DNA of 64,000 nt. It comes from Corynebacterium kroppenstedtii. GTDB taxonomy: Bacteria > Actinomycetota > Actinomycetes > Mycobacteriales > Mycobacteriaceae. Both the position numbers and the translations under genes were made by a program. The stretch is taken from assembly GCF_016894245.1 (NCBI RefSeq), contig NZ_CP069792.1, forward strand, positions 992,001 through 1,056,000, read 5' to 3'. Shown one piece after another: positions 1-8,156 of the stretch (position 1 is its first letter; the number at the start of each line of letters is the position of its first letter). The notes beneath the pieces are model-generated. The model did no database searches and had not been told where the DNA came from. It saw nothing but the letters and a program-made list of their open reading frames with translations.

Positions 1-1263
1 CACGCCGTAATCCTCGGAACCGGCGGCTACGGCAACGTCTACTACATGTCCACGTTGGCGAAGAACTCCAACGCGTCGGCCATCATGCGCGCCTACGACC
101 AGGGCGCCTACATGGCATCGCCGTCGTTCGTGCAGTTCCACCCGACCGGTATCCCGGTGAACTCGGACTGGCAGTCCAAGACGATTCTAATGTCGGAATC
201 ACTCCGTAACGATGCCCGCGTCTGGACGCCGAAGAAGAAGGCCGACGACCGCGACCCCAACGACATCCCTGAAGACGAGCGCGACTACTTCCTGGAGCGT
301 CGCTACCCGGCATTCGGTAACCTCGTCCCTCGCGATATCGCCTCCCGTGCGAACTCGCAGCAGATCAACGGTGGATACGGCGTCGGGCCATTGCACAACT
401 CCGTGTACTTGGACCTGCGTGACGCTATCCAGCGTCTGGGCAAGGACGTGATCAAGGAACGTTACGGCAACTTGATCCAGATGTATGAAGAAACCATTGG
501 TGAATCCGCCTACGAGACACCAATGCGTATCGCTCCGACCTGCCACTACGTGATGGGTGGCCTGTGGACCGACTTCAACGACATGACGAACATCCCCGGC
601 CTCTTCGCCGCCGGCGAGGCATCCTGGATGTACCACGGTGCGAACCGCCTGGGTGCTAACTCGCTGCTGTCGGCGTCGATTGACGGTTGGTTTACCTTGC
701 CGTTCACGATTCCGAACTACCTGGCGCCACTGCTGGGCACGAAGATTCTCCCGGCTGATTCGCCTGCTGCTCAGGAAGCTTTGGAACGGTCCAAGAAGCG
801 CATCGAGAAATTGATGAACATCCAGGCGAAGGACCCGCACGGGCCGGAATACTTCCACCGCAAACTGGGTGACATCCTGTACTTCTCCTGCGGTGTGTCC
901 CGTAACGTCGAAAATCTGGAAAAGGGTATCAAGGACATCCGCGAACTGCGCGATGATTTCTGGCAGAACCTGCACATCCCGGGTGACGTCGATAACCTCA
1001 ACCAGGTTTTGGAATACGCCAACCGTGTTGCTGACTACATGGATCTTGCGGAGCTCATGTGCGTCGACGCCATGGACCGCGACGAATCCTGTGGTGCCCA
1101 CTACCGCGATGACCACCTTTCTGAAGATGGTGAGGCAGAGCGTGATGACTCCAAGTGGTGCTTCGTCTCTGCATGGGAACACAACGGCGATGGCAAATTC
1201 ATTCGCCACGCTGAGCCCCTGTACTTCGACCGCATCCCTCTGATGACAAGGAACTACAAGTAA
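1..1263 (+). CDS. sdhA: Succinate dehydrogenase flavoprotein subunit (5' truncated by the window)
   Basis: Catalytic FAD subunit of succinate:menaquinone oxidoreductase, acting on the inner face of the membrane. The reading frame is open from base 1, so the N-terminal Rossmann part and the FAD-linking histidine lie outside the window; 420 residues are visible. Seen are the dicarboxylate-site motif QFHPTGIP (around nt 136-159), HYVMGGLW, the flavin motif GEASWMYHGANRLGANSLL and the C-terminal YFDRIPLMTRNYK end typical of the actinobacterial/Bacillus-type enzyme. The stop codon overlaps the start codon of sdhB by one base, so the two are translationally coupled. sdhC is expected just upstream. 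Identification is firm. Confidence 0.97.
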   Translation, partial: HAVILGTGGYGNVYYMSTLAKNSNASAIMRAYDQGAYMASPSFVQFHPTGIPVNSDWQSKTILMSESLRNDARVWTPKKKADDRDPNDIPEDERDYFLERRYPAFGNLVPRDIASRANSQQINGGYGVGPLHNSVYLDLRDAIQRLGKDVIKERYGNLIQMYEETIGESAYETPMRIAPTCHYVMGGLWTDFNDMTNIPGLFAAGEASWMYHGANRLGANSLLSASIDGWFTLPFTIPNYLAPLLGTKILPADSPAAQEALERSKKRIEKLMNIQAKDPHGPEYFHRKLGDILYFSCGVSRNVENLEKGIKDIRELRDDFWQNLHIPGDVDNLNQVLEYANRVADYMDLAELMCVDAMDRDESCGAHYRDDHLSEDGEAERDDSKWCFVSAWEHNGDGKFIRHAEPLYFDRIPLMTRNYK

Positions 1264-2012
1264 TGAAACTGCATCTAGAGATCTGGCGTCAGGCGGGCCC
1301 GGAATCCGAAGGACACTTCGAGTCTGTCGATGTCGATGACGCCGTCGAGCAAATGTCCATTCTCGAGCTGCTGGACCACGTCAACGAAGGCTACATCGAG
1401 CAAGGCAAAGAGCCTTTTGCTTTCGCCTCCGACTGCCGTGAAGGTATTTGCGGCACCTGCGGCTTGACCATCAACGGCCGGCCGCACGGTCCGGACAAGA
1501 ACAAGCCGGCCTGCCAGCAGCGGCTGTTCAACTTCAAAGATGGTGACAGCATTAAAATCGAGCCATTGCGCTCTGCGGCATACCCCGTGATTAAGGATAT
1601 GGTCGTTGATCGCTCCGCGCTGGATCGCGTCTTGGAACAAGGCGGCTTCATTTCCGTCATGGCTGGTACCGCCCCCGACGCGGACTTCTTGCCCATGAAC
1701 CACGCCGACGCCGAGAAGGCTCTCGACTTCGCGGCATGTATTGGCTGTGGTGCGTGCGTCGCCGCGTGCCCGAACGGTGCAGCTCACCTGTTTACCGGCG
1801 CGAAATTGGAGCACTTGAAGCTCATGCCGCTGGGTAAGCAAGAGCGCGGTAAGCGTGCCCGGAAGATGGTCGACAACCTGGAAACCACCTTCGGCCCATG
1901 CTCGTTGTACGGTGAATGTGCCGACGTCTGCCCGGCGGGAATCCCGTTAACCGCTGTGGCTGCCGTGACGAAAGAGCGCACTCGTTCCGCATTGCGTAAC
2001 AAGGACAAGTAG
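1263..2012 (+). CDS. sdhB: Succinate dehydrogenase iron-sulfur subunit
   Basis: Electron-transfer subunit of succinate dehydrogenase, carrying electrons from the flavoprotein to menaquinone in the membrane. The 249-residue product has a plant-type [2Fe-2S] ligand set at C58, C63, C66 and C84 (motif DCREGICGTCG) and, in the C-terminal half, CIGCGACVAACP (C159, C162, C165, C169) and CSLYGECADVCP (C213, C219, C223) for the other two clusters. Length is normal for the Corynebacterium/Bacillus type. The ATG overlaps the sdhA TAA by one base. It is the last enzyme gene of the operon; the next gene starts after about 165 bases. Confidence 0.97.
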   Translation: MKLHLEIWRQAGPESEGHFESVDVDDAVEQMSILELLDHVNEGYIEQGKEPFAFASDCREGICGTCGLTINGRPHGPDKNKPACQQRLFNFKDGDSIKIEPLRSAAYPVIKDMVVDRSALDRVLEQGGFISVMAGTAPDADFLPMNHADAEKALDFAACIGCGACVAACPNGAAHLFTGAKLEHLKLMPLGKQERGKRARKMVDNLETTFGPCSLYGECADVCPAGIPLTAVAAVTKERTRSALRNKDK

Positions 2013-2178
2013 GTCATATCACCTGTCACTCCTACGTTCTGTTGGCCTGCCTAGACATGCAGGGTGGCAGTTCAGGGGTGACCCCACGGTGGCTTATGGG
2101 TAATTTTTATCCTCAAGCCGCTAGACTAAGGGTCACACTCTATGACCCACCCTGATTCAGGTCGTGAAAGGTAAAGTT

Positions 2179-2502
2179 ATGTCTTCGTCTGAGGTTCGAT
2201 TTGAAGGCGAACCGCACTACATAGAGGGCTATGTTCCCGTATCCCTCGCGTCACCGCATTCATCGCTGCACAGTAGCAAGACATGGTCGGGGATGGGGTT
2301 TGTCCTTTCCTCACTCGCCTTCTTCGGCATTTTCATCTTCGGTCTTGCCACCGAAATTTATGGCGGGCAAGGCTGGTCTACCTACTTGCTAATCGGCGGA
2401 CTCATTAGCGGGTTCGTGTGCCTCATTGTCGGCTTCGGCCTCATCCACGCTGGTCGTGCCCCCTACCGTGAGTACAAGAAGCGCACCGGACGCCTCCACT
2501 AA
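2179..2502 (+). CDS. Small two-helix membrane protein downstream of sdhB
   Basis: A 107-residue protein with two predicted membrane segments (about residues 38-60, rich in Phe/Leu/Gly, and 68-92) and a basic C-terminal tail ending in YREYKKRTGRLH. The ATG at 2179 is preferred over the in-frame GTG at 2164 because GAAAGG (2166-2171) sits at the right distance before it. A small integral membrane protein follows sdhB in several corynebacteria, so this is probably the conserved neighbour; its function is unknown. A possible -10 (TAGACT, near 2125) suggests its own promoter. A strong terminator follows at 2635. Confidence 0.8.
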   Translation: MSSSEVRFEGEPHYIEGYVPVSLASPHSSLHSSKTWSGMGFVLSSLAFFGIFIFGLATEIYGGQGWSTYLLIGGLISGFVCLIVGFGLIHAGRAPYREYKKRTGRLH

Positions 2503-2634
2503 AAGACACCACGTTGCGCATGGCTGTGCTGTTTTGAGCGGTATAGCGCTGTTCAGCACGGTCCCGCATGAATTGTGCATGCGTGAATGTATCAATAACG
2601 CGCTTAGGTGAAACCAGATCCTGAGCACCTCCAG

Positions 2635-2673
2635 CAACGCCACCCCTGTGAACATGGGGTGGCGTTGTTTTAT
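2635..2673 (+). terminator. Rho-independent terminator after the sdh operon
   Basis: A perfect 12-base-pair stem (2635-2646 with 2656-2667), a 9-base loop and a TTTTAT tail. It lies about 130 bases after the small membrane protein gene and closes the sdh transcription unit. Confidence 0.93.
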
Positions 2674-2940
2674 GGGTGTACGACGAAAAATGTGTCCACA
2701 TGCCGGAAAACTGCGGGGGTATATGCGGGGTGGTGGCCAAACTGCGGGGGGGATATGGCCAAAAAATGGCCGAAAATTGACCATATACCCCCGCACTTTT
2801 ATTCGGGGCGCATATCCCCCCGCAGTTTCGGGCTCCAGGTGTAGCATCCCCCGCAGTTTTTCCGTCCACCGGCTCCTTCTTCCGTGCGTCGGTGCTTCGC
2901 GCCCCGGGGATTAGGTTCTTCCTGGGGTTATACAACAGAA
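2673..2940. repeat. Nested palindromic repeat, copy 1 (long form)
   Basis: About 265 bases built from five copies of a core that reads CTGCGGGGG(T/G)ATATG on one strand. Arms 1 (2709-2727) and 2 (2739-2758) are in one orientation; arms 3 (2781-2800), 4 (2809-2828) and 5 (2843-2861) are inverted. Arm 1 pairs with arm 4 and arm 2 with arm 3, giving two nested hairpins around an A-rich centre. A GGGK(T)TATACRAC-type sequence occurs at both ends. Copy 2 (18383-18647) is nearly identical over its whole length. Open frames across it exist in both directions but follow the repeat and look non-coding. It resembles no transposable element I can name. Confidence 0.85.
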
Positions 2941-2967
2941 AACGGTGCGAACACCTTTTTGGACAGG

Positions 2968-3084
2968 TTATGCCGCCACCATAGGGCGGTGTTCCTCGAT
3001 GGTCAGTCCGCCCAGCGTGTTGGTGATGCGCTCGGTGTTGTAGAACTTTAGATAGCCTTCGACTGAGACCTCTAAGTCAGCCTT
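2968..3084 (-). pseudogene. IS3-family transposase (OrfB) C-terminal remnant
   Basis: On the minus strand, 38 codons and a stop encode a segment with the IS3-type OrfB C-terminal signature: GYLKFYNTERITNTLGGL followed by TIEEHRP. The frame meets an in-frame stop at 3085-3087, where similarity ends, so everything upstream (the DDE catalytic core) is gone. Just past the stop lies CCTGTCCAAAAAGGTG, which looks like a conserved insertion sequence end. The remnant abuts palindromic repeat copy 1, marking this as an old insertion site. It cannot transpose. Confidence 0.85.
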
Positions 3085-3198
3085 GTTTTATGTTTGCAGG
3101 GTCGGGGGATCCAGTAAAACTTTGGCTCGAACGCAATGCTTGTGCAGCACGTGTTAGCGCATGCGTGTCATGTCCTACCGCCCTGGCACAATAGAACC

Positions 3199-4761
3199 GT
3201 GACTGATTCTGGACCCCGTCATGCCCTTCCTGCGGATAATTCCCCTGATAACGATTCACCCACTCGTGCCTCCTCTGGAGATAACCTGGCACACCCCACA
3301 CCCTCCGGCACGCCTGTAGCCAGGCACGACACATCCCGCCGCGGAGGGCACGCAGCCACGGTAGCTCCCGTAGCCGTTAACCACCGTGGACAGGTCGCCA
3401 CTCAGGCGCCCGCACCACGGGGAACTGTGTCCTCGGCCTCGTCGTCTTCCGCCTCGCCGTCGTCGGCTCCCTCGCCATCCTCGCCGTCGTCGGAAACCCT
3501 TCCGCCGGTCAGCGATGAGGCAGGCCGCCGTCGAGAATTGAAAAAATATAAGGCCATCGCGACAGGGCTCTTAGTTTTCGCGACGGTGATCTACCTCGTG
3601 TGCCGGTGGTTGGAGCAGGACTCCGACGCCGCATGGATCGGTTATGTGCGCGCCGCCTCCGAAGCGGGCATGGTCGGTGCGCTCGCGGATTGGTTCGCCG
3701 TGACGGCACTATTCCGGCGGCCCATGCACTTGCCCATTCCTCACACGGCGATCATCCGGCGCAAAAAAGACCAGGTCGGCGAGGCATTATCGGGGTTCGT
3801 GGGGGACAACTTCCTCAATGCTGAGCTCATTACCGACAAAGTTCAGAAGGCCGACATTCCCGCTAGAGTGGGGCAGTGGGCGTCGGAGCCGGCCAATGCG
3901 GCGCGCGTGTCCGAAGAGGTCGGCAACGCGACGATCGCCATTGTCGAGGGCATCGACGATGACGAAGCTGCCGAGATTATCCGCACGATGGTGATCGACC
4001 GCATCGCCGAGCCGGATTGGGGGCCGCCCGCAGGTGCGCTCATGGAGCAATTCATTGCGGAGGGAAAAGCCGAGCCGGTCGTCGACACGATTATTTCCTG
4101 GGCATATGACCGCGCGCGCACTTCCGAGGAGCTCATTACGCGGTTGCTCAATCAGCGGGCGCCGTCGTGGGCACCAGGGTTCATCAACGACCTCGTCGGT
4201 GAACGCGTGTACCGGGAAGTCGTCGATTTTGCGTACAAGGTGAAGACGGAGCCGGACCATGAGGCCCGCCAGGCGTTGCGTCGGGTGGTCAATCAATGGG
4301 CGTCGGACCTGCAGCATGACCCGGAGATGATCAACAGGGTCGAGGAATTTAAACACGACGTGCTGTCCTCCGCACCCGTGCAAGCTGCACCCGCGACCGT
4401 GTGGCGCAATATGAAAGAACAAATCGTTCGCATGGCGTCGGATCCGCAATCACATGTGCGACGCAGAATTGCCGAGGAAGTCTCCCTGTATGCCAACCGG
4501 CTCTTGACGGATCCGGAGCTTCGCGCGCGATGGGGAGAGCGCGTCACGGGAACCGCGCGGTATATCGCGCAGAACTTCTCGGGCGAGGTGACCAGCATTA
4601 TTTCCGAAACCGTGGAGCGCTGGGATGCCGACGAAGCCAGCGACAAGATCGAGCTCATGGTGGGGAAGGACCTGCAATACATTCGCTTTAATGGGACCAT
4701 TGTGGGATCCTTGGCCGGGCTGCTGATCTACACGCTCTCGCAGCTGGTGCTGAGTCTGTAG
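3199..4761 (+). CDS. DUF445 family membrane protein
   Basis: A 520-residue protein of the DUF445 family (function unknown; proposed cell-envelope role). The first 120 residues are a Ser/Pro-rich low-complexity tail, then a membrane helix (AIATGLLVFATVIYLVC) and the family hallmark GMVGALADWFAVTALFRRPM with LPIPHTAIIRRKKDQVG, a long helical middle region, and a C-terminal helix GTIVGSLAGLLIYTLSQLV. GTG at 3199 is chosen as the start: it is preceded by CACAATAGAACC, which also directly precedes the menA start, and both look like leaderless promoters. An upstream in-frame start at 3136 lacks a ribosome site. Confidence 0.88.
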   Translation: MTDSGPRHALPADNSPDNDSPTRASSGDNLAHPTPSGTPVARHDTSRRGGHAATVAPVAVNHRGQVATQAPAPRGTVSSASSSSASPSSAPSPSSPSSETLPPVSDEAGRRRELKKYKAIATGLLVFATVIYLVCRWLEQDSDAAWIGYVRAASEAGMVGALADWFAVTALFRRPMHLPIPHTAIIRRKKDQVGEALSGFVGDNFLNAELITDKVQKADIPARVGQWASEPANAARVSEEVGNATIAIVEGIDDDEAAEIIRTMVIDRIAEPDWGPPAGALMEQFIAEGKAEPVVDTIISWAYDRARTSEELITRLLNQRAPSWAPGFINDLVGERVYREVVDFAYKVKTEPDHEARQALRRVVNQWASDLQHDPEMINRVEEFKHDVLSSAPVQAAPATVWRNMKEQIVRMASDPQSHVRRRIAEEVSLYANRLLTDPELRARWGERVTGTARYIAQNFSGEVTSIISETVERWDADEASDKIELMVGKDLQYIRFNGTIVGSLAGLLIYTLSQLVLSL

Positions 4762-4830
4762 CCTGGTGGGTGCCTGTAGTCTGGCAGTGAATCCGCCACC
4801 CTTGAAAACTACGTAGTGGGAGAGTCCGCG

Positions 4831-5127
4831 ATGCATGTCATGATGACAATTTTCATGGTCCTCGGCTGGGTCATGGTGGCCATGAAATTAGCCATCGCGG
4901 TCGTGGGGGTTGTGGGTGCCGTCGTTGTGGCATCCACCCGCTCCGACGCGTTCGAGGCCGGGGACCGCCGCCCCAAGTGGCAGTGGTTCGGAATCCTAGT
5001 GGTATCGACGCTCCTCGTGCTGTTCACCAGGAGCTTCATCTGGCTCTTCGGCATCGTGGCCATCGGCGTGTACTGGTTTGACGTACACCCGCAGCTCAAG
5101 AGCATCCAAAACGGCGAATACTACTGA
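4831..5127 (+). CDS. DUF2516 family small membrane protein
   Basis: A 98-residue protein with three hydrophobic segments (about residues 1-20, 22-38 and 52-85), a short charged loop RSDAFEAGDRRPKWQW and a C-terminus VHPQLKSIQNGEYY. The arrangement and the motif after the second helix match the actinobacterial DUF2516 family (M. tuberculosis Rv0476 type). ATG at 4831 is preferred because GGGAG (4818-4822) lies 8 bases upstream. It follows the DUF445 gene by 70 bases and converges on the LmeA-like gene, with a few bases of overlap at the 3' ends. Function unknown. Confidence 0.82.
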   Translation: MHVMMTIFMVLGWVMVAMKLAIAVVGVVGAVVVASTRSDAFEAGDRRPKWQWFGILVVSTLLVLFTRSFIWLFGIVAIGVYWFDVHPQLKSIQNGEYY

Positions 5128-6023
5128 CGGCCACTAACGCGACCAGCGGCTGAATCACTGGTCGAGCCATCGTTCCGCGTCCCCAGGATCTGATTGGCAT
5201 TATCCGACAGCGCTTTCAGATCGACGTCGTGACCTTCCTCCGTCACGCGCATACCCCGGCTAGTGACCTCCACATGAGTCGCCTTCAGCTCCTTATTGCT
5301 GACATTGGCGGCATCTTCAATTTGCGACGTCAGAACGTCGGCCACAGACTGCGGAAGCGACATACCGAGCAACTTCGCGTTGGTCACCTTCATGGTGAGA
5401 TCGCCGTCGCCGATAGTGGGCTTGATCTCTAGATCGGCCAGGCCACCGGATAGCTCGAGGCTGAAGGTGCCTTTTGATGGGTTGGGGTTGACGGCCGTGA
5501 CTTTGATGGCGCGATCGGCAATAGATTGCGCCGCAGGGGAGTAGGCAGCTTGGTGGTAGGCCTGACTACTGGCGTTTTGCGAATTGGTGCCTGAACTGCC
5601 CTTTCGCGTCACCCCACCCTGTGCCGCGGCTTCGATGTAATCGGTGGACAGCGTGGTATCCAGCGTGAGCGTGCCCGCCTTGTGAGAGTTCATGTTGAGG
5701 TTATCAATCGTGATTGTCGACGGCGGATACCCGCTGACGTCGGGAGCCGATGTGGTGCCGTCGGGGTAGGTCACATCGAGCGAATTAGGAATATCCACCT
5801 TCACATGGCTGAGCTTGCGCGTGATTACCGCAGGTAGAACCGGGTGCGTGCCGAACGAGACCTGTGCGGAGGACGACGAACCATCCGCGTGCTCTGAGAG
5901 CTCCTTTTTAATGTGAGAGGACACGTAGGCCCGCGCGGCAAATTCGGCGACCACGAGTACCACGATGGCCAGCACGATGACGACCACCATGATTTTTCCC
6001 AAAGAAGACTTAGAGCGATTCAC
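5121..6023 (-). CDS. LmeA-like phospholipid-binding protein (DUF2993)
   Basis: A 300-residue protein with an N-terminal membrane anchor or uncleaved signal (residues 10-30, IMVVVIVLAIVVLVV) and a mostly beta-strand extracytoplasmic domain, as in DUF2993/LmeA proteins that bind phospholipid in the mycobacterial periplasm and support lipomannan maturation. The family-like stretch SHVKVDIPNSLDV and repeated alternating hydrophobic strands support this. GTG start. The C-terminus is a Ser/Arg-rich tail. Its role in mannolipid metabolism is inferred from the family; this window also has mgtA, a lipomannan mannosyltransferase gene, though far away. Confidence 0.72.
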   Translation of the reverse strand: MNRSKSSLGKIMVVVIVLAIVVLVVAEFAARAYVSSHIKKELSEHADGSSSSAQVSFGTHPVLPAVITRKLSHVKVDIPNSLDVTYPDGTTSAPDVSGYPPSTITIDNLNMNSHKAGTLTLDTTLSTDYIEAAAQGGVTRKGSSGTNSQNASSQAYHQAAYSPAAQSIADRAIKVTAVNPNPSKGTFSLELSGGLADLEIKPTIGDGDLTMKVTNAKLLGMSLPQSVADVLTSQIEDAANVSNKELKATHVEVTSRGMRVTEEGHDVDLKALSDNANQILGTRNDGSTSDSAAGRVSGRQ

Positions 6024-6165
6024 GCGGACAAGTAAACCGGAGATCGTGGGGGCTCGGCAAGGGAAAATGCCGTATTTAGGAATGTTGTAGAAAACTATTC
6101 AGCAAATTCACAGAGTAAGGGGTATTTACGGGGCTTCTGGGGGCTCGCGGACTAGGTTTTAGGTG

Positions 6166-8121
6166 ATGAAGGTTATCGATTATGTCCGGTGGATGGGAAT
6201 TGCTGCCTGGACCGGTGGGCTAGCTATTCCCCGACACTCGCGCGGACTGGCACTGAAGCCGGGGATTTCCGCACGGCATATTTCGATCGAGAGTGCGGGA
6301 GGTTGTGCCCGGACATTAGAGACCATCGAACGAGAATACACGCATATTCAGTGGCTTCTCGGTGGTTCACCTCTCGACGAAACGGCGCTGGACTACGTCT
6401 ACCAGCAGGATCTGCGTATAACAGCCGGTGCCCTCATGAACCGCGCTTTCGCTGTTGTTGATTTCGGTGATGCTCCCCGTGATTACAGCCCGGAGGCGTC
6501 GGTGGCGGTGGCACGCGAGGTCAGTACAACCGCAGCTGGTTCAGCACTATCAGGACACATCCCTGCTTGGAACCTGGCTGAACCACTGGGGTTGCTCGCT
6601 TTGGTTGTGCGGGAGTACTTCACTGGTTCCACTATCCAGGAACTCACCCGCGACTACGTGCACCGTTGGAGTGAGGGGAGCCGTCAGACCGGTAGTGGCA
6701 ACCATGTTGGTAGCCCGATGGCCTTTGGGCGGCTTGCCTACAGCATTGCTCGCCATCCTGATAGCAAATTAGCGTCTCCCGTTACTCCCATCACGCTGCA
6801 CGTCCACGCCGAGGATCCGGTTTTCACTGAGCCGGTAGTTGAGTGGCTCATAGACCGAGCCCAGGCGTTCGCGACCACCTTCGGAAGTACCGTCGATTGT
6901 CGAGCAGTCTTTCACAATGTCCGACGTCACTCTTCTTTTCCTTCCACGGTTCACGAACCTGATGCTGAAGAAACTCCTGTCATTCTGTACAAAATTCCGC
7001 TGGACACAGGAATTCTGCGGGACGATTGCTTCGCTTCCTCTGTGACCGAGGCTGTCACCCCACCACTCGGAGCAGAGCCACAGGTCAATCGCGAGTGTGA
7101 GTCTGTTGTCCTGCATCGTGATCCGGATAGCGGCGTTATTCAGGCTCGTCCGTTTACACCAGGTCGGACTCTCATTGATCGTCGTATTCAATGGGGTGAT
7201 TATCTCCGGCCGGCTGAGGTTATTGACCAGTTACAGCGCGAGTGTTCCTTGGCTGATCCTGATTGTCTTGGGGCTCACGCGACGCCGACGTTGATGTGGG
7301 AATCATTGGCGACGTGGGGACTGTCGGACGACGTCCGAGCCGGAATGAGCGACAAGTCTGAACTCGACGCTATTTCTGTGGATCGCGAACCACACACGTC
7401 CACCCCGACAACAACCGTGCGCGCGGTCCACCCCAATGTTGTGTCATTAATGCGTGACTCGGTAGATCGACCGCTGTTCACCGTGGAGGTCGACGCTACT
7501 GCTCCGCTGGGCAACGTGATCCATGATGTGTGCGATGTGTTGGACGAACTCGGAGTTACTCCATCGATGGACTTTCCCGTCGAGATAGTGCGGTCTGAGA
7601 CAGCGCGGTTGGAAACGCCAGTTGCTGCCCAAGCTCGGACAGTGACGGAGAGCGTAAGTTCGCGCGACATTTCTCCAGGTAATCCGCGCCGGGCATCTCA
7701 CTCGGACGTCTTACCGTGCTTATGGCCATTAGCGCTCGGGGCTCGAAGCGATGCCGTCACAGATCAGGCCATTGCACTCGCTGCGGTGCGTTTAGCTCTC
7801 CAGGATTGTGCTCCACACGCTGTCTCGTGGGTTGGCGTCAAGCATTCGCGGGTAGCGGGGTCTGCTGCCGAGCACTGCATTACGGTAGCTATCGCGCGTA
7901 GGGATGACGATACAGAAAAACCAGAGCACGATGCACTAATTGAAGGGGTCAACGATGCAGTGAACCAGACCTGCTCCGCCCATTTCCCTGATTTACACAT
8001 CGTGTGCGAGATCGTTGATGGGGACGAATGCGTCGATATCCGCCAGTGGGTCACAGCTCTTGGATACCATCCAGTTTCTGGACTCTTACCAGCATATATG
8101 CAACTCGAGCGCCTGGGCTGA
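6166..8121 (+). CDS. Large unrecognised protein (651 residues)
   Basis: I do not recognise this protein. It is soluble: no signal peptide and no convincing membrane helix. It begins DYVRWMGIAAWTGGLAIP and has His/Cys scattered through the chain, a central stretch of short beta-like segments, and a C-terminal half with two Ser/Thr-rich linkers. The base composition appears lower in GC than its neighbours, with many AT-rich codons. TAGGTT (6153-6158) lies 7 bases before ATG 6166, so it may be leaderless; a GTG at 6163 is in frame. It sits alone between the LmeA-like gene (divergent) and a methyltransferase gene (convergent). Confidence 0.7.
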   Translation: MKVIDYVRWMGIAAWTGGLAIPRHSRGLALKPGISARHISIESAGGCARTLETIEREYTHIQWLLGGSPLDETALDYVYQQDLRITAGALMNRAFAVVDFGDAPRDYSPEASVAVAREVSTTAAGSALSGHIPAWNLAEPLGLLALVVREYFTGSTIQELTRDYVHRWSEGSRQTGSGNHVGSPMAFGRLAYSIARHPDSKLASPVTPITLHVHAEDPVFTEPVVEWLIDRAQAFATTFGSTVDCRAVFHNVRRHSSFPSTVHEPDAEETPVILYKIPLDTGILRDDCFASSVTEAVTPPLGAEPQVNRECESVVLHRDPDSGVIQARPFTPGRTLIDRRIQWGDYLRPAEVIDQLQRECSLADPDCLGAHATPTLMWESLATWGLSDDVRAGMSDKSELDAISVDREPHTSTPTTTVRAVHPNVVSLMRDSVDRPLFTVEVDATAPLGNVIHDVCDVLDELGVTPSMDFPVEIVRSETARLETPVAAQARTVTESVSSRDISPGNPRRASHSDVLPCLWPLALGARSDAVTDQAIALAAVRLALQDCAPHAVSWVGVKHSRVAGSAAEHCITVAIARRDDDTEKPEHDALIEGVNDAVNQTCSAHFPDLHIVCEIVDGDECVDIRQWVTALGYHPVSGLLPAYMQLERLG

Positions 8122-8156
8122 GCAGAGACTGCAGACGGCTAGCGTCGGGCAATACC

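Noticed and set aside
199..1209. Long minus-strand open frame opposite sdhA
   Set aside because: It is the codon-phase shadow of a strongly conserved gene in GC-rich DNA, has no ribosome site and no family-like sequence.
2700..2861. CRISPR-like array
   Set aside because: Repeats alternate in orientation, spacers are unequal and short, and no cas genes are present.
2441..2935. Open frames on both strands across palindrome copy 1 (similar frames cross copy 2)
   Set aside because: The frames follow the repeat, differ in ends between copies, have no ribosome sites and are explained by the repeated C/G-rich arms.
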